Source: Clitopilus passeckerianus (Eukaryota; Basidiomycota; Agaricomycetes; Agaricales; Entolomataceae). From it: a stretch of 64,000 bases of DNA. Location of the stretch: contig CALYLX010000142.1 in the NCBI GenBank assembly GCA_944990035.1, positions 1,426,001-1,490,000 on the forward strand, read 5' to 3'. The notes beneath the pieces are model-generated. The model saw nothing but the letters and a program-made list of their open reading frames with translations. It was not told the DNA's origin and made no database searches. The first letter of the stretch is position 1; every line of letters begins with the position of its first letter. Positions 48,917 through 63,674 of this stretch are shown in pieces. Both the position numbers and the translations under genes were made by a program.

Positions 48917-50301
48917 TCAGAAGAATAGGTATGTCGTGATGAAGACACCAAGTGCAATGATAACAACAACTTGGAGAGGAACACCTTCCTGGGGAGGAGG
49001 GTAGCGCGAGTCGTCAATCACAGTCTGAACATCGGTTTCTGCAGTGCTACCGGCGTCAGAGAAAGCCCTATTCCTGTAGCGAAGCTCAGTGGGAGGTGCC
49101 TCAGACATGGTTGCGATGGTTGCCCTGAGACGGTCGATCTCGGCCTGGGCAGCGTGGTATTGTACCAAGAGCTCCGCGGTGTGGTCGGGTTGAATAGGTA
49201 CAGATATTGCGGTCTCGTAATCACGCCCGGTCGGAGCAACGGACTCCTCGACTGGTACGTGTCGCTCGTGTTCGTATTCGTCCTCCTCGTGGTGATGGTG
49301 CTGAGGCGCCAATTCTTGGTGCGAAGGCTGTTCAGGCGTGAAGGGTGCAGCTGCCACTGGCGGAGCGGCAGCGATATCTAGGGGCTCTTGTACAGAATCC
49401 TGGTGCGAGTTCTCGCGGGTAACGTAGTCGTCAGCTGGTGAGTGTGGGCGAACTTCATGGTGCTCTTCTGAGGGCTGCTCGCGGAAGGCGGAAGGAATAG
49501 GAGCAGCAGTATGACCATTGGGCTCCTGGCCGACGGTGTCGTAGTTGTTGAAGTTCTGATGTACGGAATGAGGAAAGCTCAGGAACAGATGCCTTGACTA
49601 AATTACTTACCGACTCGCCAAGTGGTTGCTGGTTGTAGATGCCAGCGGATGGTTTAGCATAAATGGTCTCATCTTCCTCTTCCAATGTCTGGCCCTCGGC
49701 AGGTAGGTACGCGACCCTCAGTTTCTGCTGGTGAACTCTGCCCTCTTCGCTAGCTTCTGGTTGCGCCCACTGAAGAAGGAATGTTTGAGTTAAGGAAATA
49801 TGTTCAAAATTGACGCGCATACGATAGCTTGCAGGGGCAGCGCCTCCTTGTCGGCGGAAATAATGGTGCTTTGAATAAGGAACTTGTCCTTGCATTTTGC
49901 GTTCAATGCAGGCTCTTCAGGTAGAGCTTGAAGCATAACTAAAGGACATTTCGTCAGTACAACGCATTCACATGAAATTGCATCCGTGGCTCACCAGAGA
50001 CATCGCAGCTTTCTCCTGGTTCGACACGGCCTGAATTAGGTCGGACGCAGTAGAGCTGTCATCTCCTTCGTCAGTATAGCTTCAGACCGCCAGTCAAAGC
50101 TCGTAAAAACCTTCGGAGCGGTAGTTTTGACTTTGAAAGCGACCGGTTGAGAATTGTGATTGGTTATCGTCAGATTGCGTTTGACAACCTGAGTGAGGGG
50201 TCCTGAACGACGAAAAGCAGGTCAATAGCTGCATTTGAACCTCTGAAAGTCAACGTACTTCTAAAACCAAGGGTATGAGTGGGCTGCAGAGAAACGGACA
50301 T
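48917..50301 (-). CDS. VAP/Scs2-type MSP-domain ER membrane protein
   Basis: Six exons (50301-50259, 50202-50111, 50055-49995, 49938-49823, 49769-49611, 49555-48917) encode 369 residues. The first about 125 residues are an MSP domain: LGFRRPLTQVVKRNLTITNH, PVAFKVKTTAPKLYCVRPNS, GRVEPGESCDVSVMLQAL and CKDKFLIQST. A disordered His/Glu-rich middle leads to a short helix (HAAQAEIDRLRATIATM) and a C-terminal tail anchor (LQVVVIIALGVFITTYLFF). VAP proteins sit in the ER membrane and recruit FFAT-motif lipid-transfer and regulatory proteins to contact sites. It converges on the CE16 gene with 219 bp between the stops. Confidence 0.93.
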
Positions 50302-50644
50302 TGTGAGTTGGATGATGGGTGCTGCGTGGAGAGTCTTTGAGGGCCGCTAAAGAGGGAGCGGAACACGTGGTTTCGGCTCGCATGCTGCCTGCCAAACGCC
50401 AAACAGAGGGCGGGCCTCCTCATCAAAACAAGTGTGCAGCCTCCTAAACATCCTTTCAGTCGAGTTGCTCATGAAACGCGCTCTATGTACATCATTGATA
50501 ATTATTAACGAGGGTATAAGTAGGGAATCTGTGCGACAAGCCGCCGTAATTTAATGAGTATCCGACATCTTGTGGTAACCGTAATAAAAAGTGTGCAATC
50601 AATTTTTTTTCGCTAGATGATATGGGTATGAGCCAAAAGTCCGT
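50302..50644. other. Intergenic region between the VAP gene and the ABC transporter stop
   Basis: These 343 bp lie between two minus-strand genes. They hold the VAP promoter and the ABC transporter 3' end. A run of T near 50603-50611 may belong to the transporter 3' region. No further gene is seen. Confidence 0.45.
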
Positions 50645-53600
50645 TTAATCACGTCTACTGAGTGCTTGGAGTTGAACGTATTCGTAATAGTCTCCTCGTT
50701 TGCTGATAAGCTGGTCGTGAGTTCCTGACTCGCTGACACGACCTTCTTTAATGAAGTAACTGTGAAGGGAGGGCTTGGTCAGGGCGAGGCACAGTGTGAA
50801 TCAAGGATAAAAACATACATTCGGTCAGCGTTTTGGATGGTTGACAGCCTGTGGGCGATAGCAATAGTTGTGCGTCCCTTAGCAGCTTGGTCAAGTGCGG
50901 CCTGGACAACCTTCTCGGAATTCGAGTCTAGAGCAGAGGTAGCCTGAAATAGTATGTTAGCTGAGGAGTCTTAAACAGTCGACTTTCGCTATTTCTCACC
51001 TCGTCAAGAAGAAGGACCTTGGGGTTACGGAGCAGAGCACGAGCAATGGCGATACGCTGCTTCTGACCACCAGAGAGCTGAGAGCCTTTGCCACCGACTT
51101 GTGTGTCGAAACCACTATAAGAGATTATTAGCACCGAGTTGCAATACGCTATCCCAAGATACTTACTCAGGTAGCGACTGAATGAACTCCAGAATGTTGG
51201 CGTCACGGCAGGCAGCTTCAATTTCCTCTTGGGTGACCTCAGATTCAGGCTTGACAGCACCGAGCAAGATGTTGAAGCGGACGGTGCCAGCGTAGAGAGT
51301 GGGTTCCTGAGATACCAAAGCGAGCTGCTTCCTGTATTCCTGGACGTTCAACTCATTGATGGCCTCGCCGTCAATCTAGAAAAGGGTAGGTCAGTACTAG
51401 CACACGGAGAGTGCGGATAATCTCTAACCGTAATATCTCCAGCCAGAGGATCATAGAACCGTTCAATCAACTGAATGACAGTAGATTTTCCGCAACCAGA
51501 TGCACCAACAAGTGCGACATAGGTACCAGGCTGGATGTCAAGAGAGAGGTCACGCAGGACACGGACACCGGGGCGGGTGGGATAACGGAAGTGGATGTTC
51601 TTGAAGCGAATATGACCTTGCGTCTTCTTAGAGTCGAGCTTCCTCCCTTCGGCGGATTCGGCGTCGATTTCAGGGACGGAATCGATGAGCCTGATGATGT
51701 CAGAGCCTGCGCCTTGGGCTGAGGAGACATCGGGGACGAAGGAGAACACGTTTCCGGCCTGGATAGCACCAAAGGTAGTACCCTATATTACGCCGATTAG
51801 TCAAAGCACGAGAGATCAGGTAGAAAGCGCACCATAAGACAGATGAAGAATTGGAAGGTGCTGTATTCCAAACGAGAGACAAGGATAGAACCATAGTAGA
51901 AAATGAGTGAGATGACAAAGAATGACATGGCCTGAGACAGTGCGTAGAGAGCGTTGGTGAAGATGGCCGATCGGTTGGACTTCCTCAAGGGCTCTTCCAA
52001 ACTTGAGCTGTACAAGTGCAAGCAGTCATCCTCCCTGGTGAGTGCAGCAACGGTCCTGATCGCTCCAGCGGCCTCACAAGCCAGTTGAGCAGAACCTTCG
52101 TGAGCCTTCTTGTTGGCCTGGTCCTTCAAGACAACGACACGGAGACGGATGTATCCAGCCGAGACGAGGAAGGGTGTACAGGCAATACCAACAAGTGCCA
52201 ACTTCCAGCCGAAGGCAAGACCGATGATGCAACCACCAATGAGAGTAGTCATACTCTGAATAATGCTGCAAATGGGAGGTTAGCGGAGGGACTGAAAGGA
52301 GAAAGACCAGATCCTTACGCTCCGAGAGTGATACCGGCGAGACCATTAACCTTCTGAGGGTTCTCGGAGAGGTTGGAAGTCAAGGTACCAGTGCTGTTTT
52401 CTTCCTTGTCGAAGAACTCGACTATAGTAAAAAGTCGTCAGTTTTTGGTGATTAGACGAAAACCATATCAACGCACTGTCTTGTCTGAGAATAGCCTTAA
52501 AGCTGAGAGAGCGAAGTTTGGAGGTCAAGATGGCAGCAGCTGATGCAAACAGGTAGTTTTGTATTCCAATGGCGATGGTGGCAATAATGGAGATGATGAA
52601 GAACCAGAGGGCAACACGATCACCGTCGTGGCGACGCTGCTGGTTGGTCTTGGCGGAGAAGGCGACGATGCCCTTGGCGTAAACGACACCGAATGCGGGG
52701 AAGACAAGACCGGTCATGATGGCGAAAATAGAGCCGATAGCGTATCGTTGCCAGCCTTCACGGTTGATAAGACCCATGCGTTTGAACAAGTAGAACATGC
52801 TGAAGTTCTCTTCCTTGTGCTTGTGCTCGCCTTCCTTGAGCTTCTGTTCGATGATTTCACTGGCAAGGGAGCGACCTGTGTTCTTGCGCCCAAGAGGAAT
52901 CTCCTCACGAGCGAACTTCTCCAGATCCTCCTTCTCATCGGTAGCCGGAATATCTTCACCAGCTTCCTTGGCCTCCTGCTCACGCTCCTGTTCACGAAGT
53001 TTCTGAGCCTGAACAAGGCGAGCATAGGCGCCCTCCTTGGAAATGAGCTCCCCATGGTTGCCGGATTCGAGGACAAGACCATCACCCATGACATAGATGA
53101 CATCGGCATCCTTGATGGTAGAGAGACGATGGGCAATGGTGATGGTAGTACGGCCTGCGGCGGCCTTGTCGAGAGCGTCTTGCACGATACCTTCGGATTG
53201 AGTGTCGAGTGCGGAGGTGGCTTCGTCAAGGAGAAGGATGCGGGGATCAGAGACTATGGCGCGGGCGATAGCAATACGCTGCTTCTGACCACCAGAGAGG
53301 AGGAAACCGCGTTCACCGACCAAGGTATCGTAGCCGAGAGGGAGTTTGTTGATGAAGCCGTCGGCGTTGGCCTTGACACAAGCGTCCTTGATCAGGGCGA
53401 ATTTCTCCTCTTCAGAGGAATTCTCCCATTTAGTGCCAATGAGACCGTGAGCGACGTTGGCCTTAATGGTGGTTGCGAAGAGGGTGGGCTCTTGGGAGAC
53501 TAGGCCGATCTGAGTACGCAACCACTTGAGGTTGAGGTCCTTGAGGTTGACACCATCGAGTTTCATAACACCCTCAGAGGGGTCATAGAAACGCTCAACG

Positions 53601-55276
53601 AGGGAAACAATGGTGGATTTTCCAGAGCCCGAAGCACCGACCAAGGCGGCAGTCTTGCCTGCACGGAAGGTGATGGAGAGGCCTTTGACGACTTGGACCG
53701 TGGGGCGGGAAGGGTAAGCGAACTTGACATTCTCGACGGTGATTTCACCCTCGACTTTCTCGGGCTTGAGACCAGAGGGATCCGCAGAGTCGATATCGGG
53801 AACACGGTCGATGGTAGCGAAGAGCTTGGCAGCGGCACCACGTCCATGGGTGATGGCTTGCATCTCGGGGGCGAGAAGAGCAAGGGAGAAGGAACCAATC
53901 AAGATGGCAAGGAAGACATTGATAACCTGACCGGCGTTGGCACGACCTTGGTTAATGAGAGTGGTACCAAAGGACCAGGCCAATGCGTATGCCGAGTAGA
54001 TGACGAAGAAGAATACGGCTAGACCGGCACCATGAACGGATGCAGCCTTCGCGTCGACGTCCCTGCTCTGCTCGATATGCTTATTGTAAAGGCCAGAAAG
54101 GATGTTCTGGGTGCCGAAAGCTTGAGCAGTGCGGATGGTCGAGATGACTTCTTCCGCAAGACTGCCACCATCTGCGACGTGCTTGAGGGAAAGCCTATTA
54201 GAGGAGTGAGAAAGCTGCAAACAATCAGTTAATCAGAATTTCCACTTACTGCATGTATTTAGAAACGGCCTTGTTCATGATGCCTCCAGTGATAGCAATG
54301 CATGGCAAGATAGAGGAGAGTGCGAGGGCTAGACGCCAGGATCGGATGTAGGCAAGGATGAATCCAGTGACGAAGGCTGACAGGAAGTTGACAACGAGAG
54401 CGACCTTCTCGGAAATCCCTTGTTGGACAAGATCTGTATCATTGAAGGTGAGTGAAAGGTGGCCTGTGGCACAGATAGTAACAGAAACTTACGCGTGTCA
54501 GTTTGAATACGAGTTGCGACTTCACCGGCGCCGACATTGTCGAAGAAAGCAATATCTTGGCGCAGTATGGCTTGAAGGTATCTTTCACGGATACGCTTTG
54601 CGTTGACTTCCGCAGTCCAGACCCAGACATACATGTAAATGTATGTGCAAACAAAAAGACCAACACCTGAGGGAGGATCAGTGAAGTTCGGTGGCGGGTG
54701 CCTGAGAATTTACGTACCGATGTATGTCAAATAACTGGCATCTGCTGCAGCAGTTTTTCTGAAGTGCTCAGCAGCAGGGGGAACTCTTTCAGGATGTTCT
54801 GTATCCGCCAGAGCGTTACTGAAGTTGACGAAGTCCTGGATGAGGTTTCCGAACAAGAGGCCCAGGAGAGGCTAAAAAGCACAGGCTAATTAGTATCAAT
54901 GTGACCTGCGTCAGCAAACGGAAAGTTCACCTGTGCAGCACCACCTGCAGCAGCGCAAATCAAGCTGAGCAAGTTAAGGGTGATTTCAGTCTTGGTGGAG
55001 AACCTGGGAAGAGGATGAGATTAGCAAAATAGTGGGTGAACGAACTCGTAGCACAACAAACCTGAACATAGAAAAGAGGGAGGCAGGTTGCAACTGGTCC
55101 TCCTTGGCCGCAGCGGCCTCTGCCTCCGCCAGCTTCTCCTTCTCATTGTCCGTCTGGTTGTTTGCTTTTTTGCGCGAAAAAAAGCCGCCCTTCTTGGTTG
55201 GTTTGGCTTCCTCTACAATGGTAGCCTTTTCATCGGACGCCTTTTCGCTCGAGACGCTATCTCTAGCAGTAGACAT
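50645..55276 (-). CDS. Full-size ABCB (MDR/P-glycoprotein-type) ABC transporter
   Basis: About 13 exons from start 55276 to stop 50645 encode roughly 1320 residues in the TMD-NBD-TMD-NBD order. The N-terminal 70 residues are a charged cytosolic extension. NBD1 has Walker [10 protein letters not shown], signature LSGGQKQR and Walker [17 protein letters not shown]2 has Walker [18 protein letters not shown] and [13 protein letters not shown] split by an intron. Membrane segments include [17 protein letters not shown] and [20 protein letters not shown]. Both ATP sites appear complete, so a drug, lipid or peptide exporter is expected. The large central exon spans about 52486-54196. Within ABCB it could be a multidrug pump or a pheromone exporter (Ste6 type); the sequence alone does not decide. 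Confidence 0.93.
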
Positions 55277-56243
55277 GGTCGGTAATGATCACGGAGGGCG
55301 ACCTTTGACCCAAGGGATGTCCAAGGGCAGTGAGTGGTTGACGAGGGATGGAGACAGGGGACCGTTTCCGCGTCAGTTCTTTAAATTCGCGGATTCGGCG
55401 TGAGGTCGTAAGCAGGTTTTACGTGTCGGCTAGGTGAGCTGGAATAGTGTCTCCGTAAAAAACATCAGATTAGATAAAGGCTATCTCCGTATATCATTTC
55501 CACAAAAATAATTATATTCCCGTTCTCCCCCGCAATTGTCCCTAATGCCTACCTTTGAGCTCTATACTTGCAGAATAACCTGCAGATATTCTCCCAAAAT
55601 TCAGGTATGATACAAATCTATCAAATTGCTGCGGAAAAAGGAAACTGGCGATGTTAGCGGACTCAGGCTTGCGAGTCAGGTCGGCAAACGTCAACGCGTC
55701 GGCTCAGTCTTCCAGCGGAACCATGTGTGACTCGGCAACCTTTGACGCAACCACGGCGACCACTTTTGGAACACCTGCACCATTTATCGCCGCCGCCGCC
55801 ACGATGAGGTGCTTCGAGCCCCGAATGAATCATATCTGACCTATTAAGCATTCCTACACTGAGTCTCCAAAAAAGACTGGATAACAGTATTTGGCCACAT
55901 GCACCCATAGATTGTGCCAAGGAGCCCATCAAAGTTTCGCACTCGGGACTGATTTGTCGTTTGTAGTACGAGAGAGCCAAATTTTTGCAGGGACGCGGCT
56001 TCGTACCTCAAAGAAACTAGATGCCGAATGCCCGTCTTCATTACTAGAAGACTCTAAAATTTCAATACATTGAAACGAGGCGAGGCGGCATTCTTCAGCA
56101 ATGGACGACTCGAGGCAAAGGTTGCTATTTACGTAAGATAACCATTTGTCTAAAGCCTGCCAGCACTGTGACTGATAGATTTTATTCATTTCTTCGCCTG
56201 TTAACTTTCAACTGTCAGCTTCCTCCTCAGAGTACCATAGATC
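55277..56243. promoter_or_regulatory. 967-bp divergent intergenic region
   Basis: This stretch separates the divergent ABC transporter and AGC kinase genes and should hold both promoters. Short minus-strand frames at 55663-55980 and 55929-56189 lack recognisable features or splice partners. It is long enough for sizeable regulatory input to the transporter. Confidence 0.45.
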
Positions 56244-58384
<2,141 letters not shown>

Positions 58385-58601
58385 TGGTGATCTAACTTTA
58401 CATTTGTTCAAGGGTCTACTCGTTTGTATTTTAGTGTATGCTAGTCGTTCCATTCAATGCATGTTGTTTCCGTGTTCCATACTTCAGTGTAACCTTCCCA
58501 GTCATGGTGCATTTCACAGTGTGATGCAACATTGATGCTTGCAGTGCCCTTCACTATCTCCGTTACATAATGCCTTTATCTCTTCGTTTCCCCCCACCAC
58601 A

Positions 58602-59771
58602 ATGGCCACTAGGAGCTATACCATTCATTCAGTCTACGAGGCTGATGAAAAGGAACACGAAGCTCTAGTCGAGCAGGCAGCACATCAGGCCGCTGAGGGG
58701 GCAGACGAAGTATGGCAATACGACAAATCCTTCGGGCCACGAAAACCATCACCCAGATTTGTGCCTGCACAACGGCCAGACGGCGAGCAGATACCCTCAA
58801 AACCATCCTTTGTGAGCTCATCTACTTCCCAGAACCCTTCATCGCTAGAATGGTACAGGTCCATACGCAGTTCTGCTAGTTCGACCCCCAAAACAGAAGG
58901 GCCTGCTCCCACTGAGCCACTCGCTGGTTCTTCTAAACTCCCGGAACCAATTGTCGCACAACCTACCCCCAGGCATGTCACCCCTTCATCTGTGTCAACT
59001 GCTACTCGTGCGGTAGAACGCAAGTCAAAGAATAACTGGTTCATTATGAACGCAATCGAGTCACAACCTCGAACGGAACCCAGTACACCCGCTCCAAACC
59101 TTGCAGCTATTCTCGCACGAGACCCTCCTCCTCTACCATCCGAGAAGAAATACAAGCCCCCTGTCTGGTTGGAGATTGGTCCGTCCAATAAAGGATTCGC
59201 GATGCTTCAGAGAAGTGGGTGGAATGAAGGGGAACCCCTCGGTCCCGGAGTCATTCGGCGGCCAAACAGTCTTCCCTCGCCTGAACTCATGTCATTTGGG
59301 GATGCCCTTTCAGAACCACGGGTGAAGAGAGAAAGAAGGGAGATCCAGCTTGGTTCAGGTGAGGATGGGGTTAGCGAGCTGAGGGAGGTTGATGTGATAG
59401 ACCTCACGGAAGAAGACGAGGTGCCAGCATCGAATGAGAGCACACCAGGGCCTGAAGGTGTATCTCTTCCCTCAGATTCCCTGCACGGTGCTGGTGAAGG
59501 GAGTGGTCGGACTGCTCTCATAACACCAATAGCGACCGTCCTCAAATCCGATCGCCTCGGGATTGGTTTGAAGGCTAAAACGGAAGGGCCATACAAATCC
59601 TCCATGAAACGGATCACTCATAATCGCGTTGCGGTTTCTGTTCACATCCGACGTGCAGCTGAGCAGAAACGTCGGATAAAGGAAGTTGGACGGGGTAGAA
59701 GAGGCTTCCAAAGGCAATACCAGAAGGACGCAGAACGAACTCAGAATTTACTCGCATACTTGAATGGATAA
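58602..59771 (+). CDS. Split G-patch protein with SUMO-interaction-like motif
   Basis: A single exon of 389 codons, unusual among these intron-rich neighbours. The frame opens at 58539, but the ATG at 58602 has a better context (cacaATGG) and gives a typical start. The first about 185 residues are polar and disordered. A G-patch-like first half (NKGFAMLQRSGWNEGEPLGP) is at about 196-216 and a second half (TVLKSDRLGIGLKAK) at about 312-326, with about 95 residues inserted. The insert has DVIDLTEEDE, a strong match to the SUMO-interaction motif consensus (hydrophobic core plus acidic residues). The C-terminal part is basic and helical. G-patches usually activate DEAH RNA helicases; which one is not known here. 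Confidence 0.8.
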   Translation: MATRSYTIHSVYEADEKEHEALVEQAAHQAAEGADEVWQYDKSFGPRKPSPRFVPAQRPDGEQIPSKPSFVSSSTSQNPSSLEWYRSIRSSASSTPKTEGPAPTEPLAGSSKLPEPIVAQPTPRHVTPSSVSTATRAVERKSKNNWFIMNAIESQPRTEPSTPAPNLAAILARDPPPLPSEKKYKPPVWLEIGPSNKGFAMLQRSGWNEGEPLGPGVIRRPNSLPSPELMSFGDALSEPRVKRERREIQLGSGEDGVSELREVDVIDLTEEDEVPASNESTPGPEGVSLPSDSLHGAGEGSGRTALITPIATVLKSDRLGIGLKAKTEGPYKSSMKRITHNRVAVSVHIRRAAEQKRRIKEVGRGRRGFQRQYQKDAERTQNLLAYLNG

Positions 59772-59890
59772 TGATATGTGTGCTTGCTAGAGATCCGTCC
59801 TTGTTGTAATCTAAAATACGTCACTAGTGATAATTTACATGTAGAATGAAGCCCGAAAAATGGTGTCGTAAAGTATATCGTGCAAGAGCG

Positions 59891-61691
59891 TCATGAATCC
59901 GATAGTGAACTTTCTCCCCATGAACCCTTCGCCGTTTCGCAACGGACGTCAGCAACGTACATGCGTAGCCACTGAATCATGTCCTTGCTGATTTGCGGAC
60001 ACCTTGTCACGTCAATACCCCGCAGCCGTTGAGGGCCAAGAGCAGCGGGGTAGTTGGTACGCTGTTGGGTCTGCTGCGATTTGGCGAAAGCCGCAGCTGC
60101 AGCGGAAGCAGTAGACATCAAGGAGATAGGGCTAGTATGGAATTTGGAGGGATTGGCAGGGAGCCGTGATTCAACGAAGGTCCGTATGTGATCCCATTCG
60201 AGCGACGTGCAGCCATCAATGCACAGAGCATCCAGTTTGGGACATACCCAAGGTTGGGAAGAGGACAATGTCTGTGAACATTGATCAGTATACCGTGCAC
60301 CCGATATCGAGAATAGATACCAACCTTCAGGGTGTAAGATGAAATGTCCTCGATATCAACCAACTGCAATGCGACCAGAGAGCCCAGTCGGCGAAGTAGG
60401 TTGAGGAATTTCATCTCGTTGAATAGACATGTCTCGATCCGAAGGTGCTTGAGTGGCAGCCGAGAAACTGCCTGGTCGTACAACTGGTTAATGATTGGGG
60501 TAACGTTCTCGAGGAAACACATTTCCAAAGAGGCCAGGCTGGGGAATGTGATCTGTTCCATAATCTGACGGGTCAACACGATTCCGGAATAGTAGAACCT
60601 GATTTTGCGCAGGGACCGCAAGTGTATCTTGGGTAGAGATACTCCAGCGTCGTCACTATGGACATCGCATTTGTTCGCATCTCCGCCCGAAAAGTTACGT
60701 AGAGAAAGCTCCTCCAGGTCGGGGCATTCTCGAAGGAATCCGAGGAGAGCCTTGGACGACGGAGTGAAGGAGTTGAAGTAGCCATCCAGACTGAGAACCC
60801 GGAGGCCACGCATGAGCTTGGGGTCCCACCCGAAGTTGAAGGATACAAGCGAACATGACTGGAGGCGTGGCGTATGCCCATTGAAAAGTGGCAGAGTGGG
60901 CCGCGAGAAGAGGTCGTCTTGCAATGCGTGGTTGACCCGTATGGACAGTGTCTCGAGGAGGGGCGCGTCTTCTTGACACCGGAGGAGAGCGGCGTGCGCA
61001 GTTGGACGATTCGGAACGTCGAGCTGGAACGATCGCACTCTTCCAAAGGCCGGTCGGAGGAGGTCCATTGCACCACAAATCTGATCTGTAACATTCGTGC
61101 CGTATTCCATGCGATTCCCAAAGGATATGCTGACATCGAGGGGATGGTTCTGCGATCTTTCCAGCCGTCTCCGGGCTTTCTGGAGGGAATCGTGAGGTCC
61201 AACAGTGATCTTAGCCCATAGAGCAGGCGTGCTGAGCGCCACTTCCGCCCAGTATCGACTGAAAAAAGCTTAATTGGCAGCTGTAAGATTCCAATAGCCG
61301 GGGGAACACACCTGACGAGCATCAACGTTGATATCATGACGGAATCTTCTTCCCCTAGACCCAGCACGCCGATAACGAATATTGTAGAGAGGATTTCACT
61401 TGGGATTCGTAGAACCGGTGATTGAGATCGGACCGCCCGTTCCAAGTGTGACTCCAGTTCATGCCGTTGACTCATGAGAGAAGCCATCTTGGAATCCAGG
61501 GAGTTGATCGCCTCACGTAGGTAAGGAATAGAGACAGTGGGCACCGGAGGACCTCTAGGGATCCAGAAATCGTCACCGTTGTACGAGCATCCTTTCAATG
61601 AGGTCAAGGAAGGGCATTTCTCCAGGATTGAGCGTCTCCGACGAGAGGTTGGGAAAGCACTTGTTGGGTTGCGGGGTGGTAGTGTTGCCAT
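59891..61691 (-). CDS. Agaric-type F-box protein with LRR-like C-terminal region
   Basis: Three exons (61691-61312, 61258-60325, 60271-59891) encode 564 residues. A helix (AINSLDSKMASLMSQRHELE) precedes an F-box-like segment, VLRIPSEILSTIFVIGVLG, then RYWAEVALSTPALWAKI across the first intron. The rest shows leucine-rich units (GLRVLSLDGYF; CPDLEELSLRNFSG; HLRSLRKIRFYYS; PSLASLEMCFLENV). This is the expanded F-box family of mushroom-forming fungi; members probably serve SCF ubiquitin ligases, with targets unknown. The last exon ends with a region of its own (PQRLRGIDVTRCPQISKDMI), a further LRR-like unit. Convergent with the split G-patch gene, 119 bp apart. Confidence 0.85.
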
Positions 61692-62364
61692 AGGTCGTGA
61701 TATACAAGGTGTTTTTCTACATGGTTGAAATAAAAATGGAGAACCGCCACATTAGCCTCGAGGAATCACACCTGGCTCTACAAATCGGACTTCACCTGTT
61801 TTGGTATGCCTGCGTCGCTCGGAAATGGTATGTCGGGGCGCACTTGTGCGGCGTGGGTATAGCCTTGCGCGATCTTGTTACAGCACTAAGCAAGTAGGAA
61901 ACTCAATCCAGGGTTGAACGGCTTCAGTTGAACATCCTGAATGCTTATAAGGGGTCGGAAGATCGCGTATTGATAAAGGTGCCCCTGCTTGAACCTTTCC
62001 TTGTGCTCCGACTTTTGCACGAGGCTCAAAGCATGGCTCTTGCTGAATCGCAGCGGGGTGCTAAATCCAGAAACAAATGATGAAGTGACCTGCAACGTGC
62101 CCCGAAGCAGCGAGCATTTTTTGACACGAGGGGAGCAACGAGGCAGTCATTGTAAGTCGGTAACAATTATTTTCCTACGCGTCCAGAGTCATGCCAGTCA
62201 CCTGGATCACTTGCGCCTTTCGCGACAACAGGCGACACCCGATAGGCGTATGCAAATCCATCGGGTAAAATTGATCTTCAGTTGTCCGTAATTACATCCA
62301 AGGCCATCGGAATAGATATATGGCAACAGACCCCTAAATACTACAAGATAAAGTGGAAAACTAG
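61692..62364. other. Intergenic region, no gene recognised
   Basis: This 673-bp stretch holds the F-box gene promoter and the 3' end of the PQ-loop gene, both on the minus strand. A plus-strand frame at 61697-61897 has no recognisable motif and is probably chance. Confidence 0.45.
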
Positions 62365-63550
62365 CTACTGAGCAGACTGCGATCTCCCTACGTTGTCTGT
62401 AGTGCGATAGTAGAAGATCTGGCAAAGCACCTATGAACACCACAAAACAATCAGATGAACTGGGTGTAGCAGTCAAATTATGATGGGTACTCACGGTTGC
62501 ATCTAGAAAGACGGTCAAAGCACTCCCTGTACCAGATATTAGGAGATTCCATCGGATCAGGACAGAAAAGGACTCCACCTGCTAGCCATCCGGCATTTGT
62601 GAGAAGGTATTGGGAATCCATGCTCTTGACGCATATCGACAAGGCATATGTTACATTACCAAAGATGGCGTAGAAAAACAGCGCAGGGTGTAAACCCTCG
62701 CAGCGAGTTTTGAAATTCTTAGCTAAATGAATTCAATGAGCATCAAGATGACTTCAGGTGATCGAGCAACTGACCTATCTGAGGTACGCGGGCTCCCAAC
62801 TTTGTGCAAAGTTTAGCGTTGTGAATTTTTCTGCGAAATTTGAAGTGGCTCACGTAGAGGATAGCGCTCAACCACCCAAGGAATTGAACTTGCCAGCGGG
62901 TATCAACCTTGGGAGGCGTATCGTCCTGGTCATTTTGCAATGATCCTATCCACCAAGCAACGACCCCGACAATTACGATGAAGAGCAAAGTTGCAGTATA
63001 CCGTGCGAGTTCATACAACGTCGAGTTCGCCTGTCTCTGAGTGGGTGGTGGAGTAGATAGAAGAGGTTCCTGTTCGTGCTCTGAAGCAGGTCTGCTGCTT
63101 TTACGACGGTAGTAATAAATTTGAGCCAGGAGGACTATGTCGCAGAAAGTATACTGTTGATAACATGTTGAGTACCTACGCGATAAGACAATGAACTTGA
63201 AGGTAACTCACATAGAGCGCCAAAATGATGACAGTAGGGAGCAGGCCTGCCATTAAGGCTCCAAAGAGGTTACTCAAGTCGCCCAGCAGCCATACCACTA
63301 CAAAGAGTATGCTTAACCCTTCTCCCGATTGGAGGACATAGTTTTCGTAAATTTGAGGGGAGTACACTACAATCCTTCGAGTCAAGGGGTCAAATTCAGC
63401 CTGTCCGTGATTCATGCATAGAAGAAAACGGCGCACCAGCAAGCAATCGAAACCCAGCCAAACTACATGCACATGAGCGGTCAACCTCGTATAACTTGGA
63501 AACTTGGGACTCACAATGCTGCTGAGACTGTCACTCGCACCCTCGACCAT
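62365..63550 (-). CDS. PQ-loop (SLC66/Ypq-type) vacuolar amino-acid transporter
   Basis: Eight exons (63550-63515, 63462-63437, 63374-63212, 63153-62854, 62799-62775, 62722-62579, 62526-62495, 62430-62365) encode 263 residues. Two PQ-loop motifs are restored by splicing: VVYSPQIYENYVLQSGEGLS in the first half and LGARVPQIAKNFKTRCEGL in the second, each with the Pro-Gln pair. Hydrophobic segments such as LFVVVWLLGDLSNLFGALM and TATLLFIVIVGVVAWWIG fit a seven-helix protein. Yeast Ypq1-3 and human PQLC2 export basic amino acids from the vacuole or lysosome. The 62-nt intron after exon 2 uses donor gtgcgc; the alternative in-frame readings break the first PQ-loop. Its start is 124 bp from that of prohibitin-2. 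Confidence 0.9.
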
Positions 63551-63674
63551 TTTGGGCGCAAATTGAAATGGGTCGGTTAGTGTGACGTGACCGGCAGAGT
63601 TGTGATCTTTTTGTCACTCGATGCGTCAACTGCCGGCAACGAATTACAAACAGTGAAAGCAGACCTAGTTCACC

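Noticed and set aside
52559..53503. 314-codon plus-strand frame
   Set aside because: Antisense shadow of the large ABC transporter exon, whose Walker and signature motifs fix the minus strand as coding.
55663..55980. 105-codon minus-strand frame between the ABC transporter and the AGC kinase
   Set aside because: Composition unlike the genes, no start context or splice partners, no family recognised.
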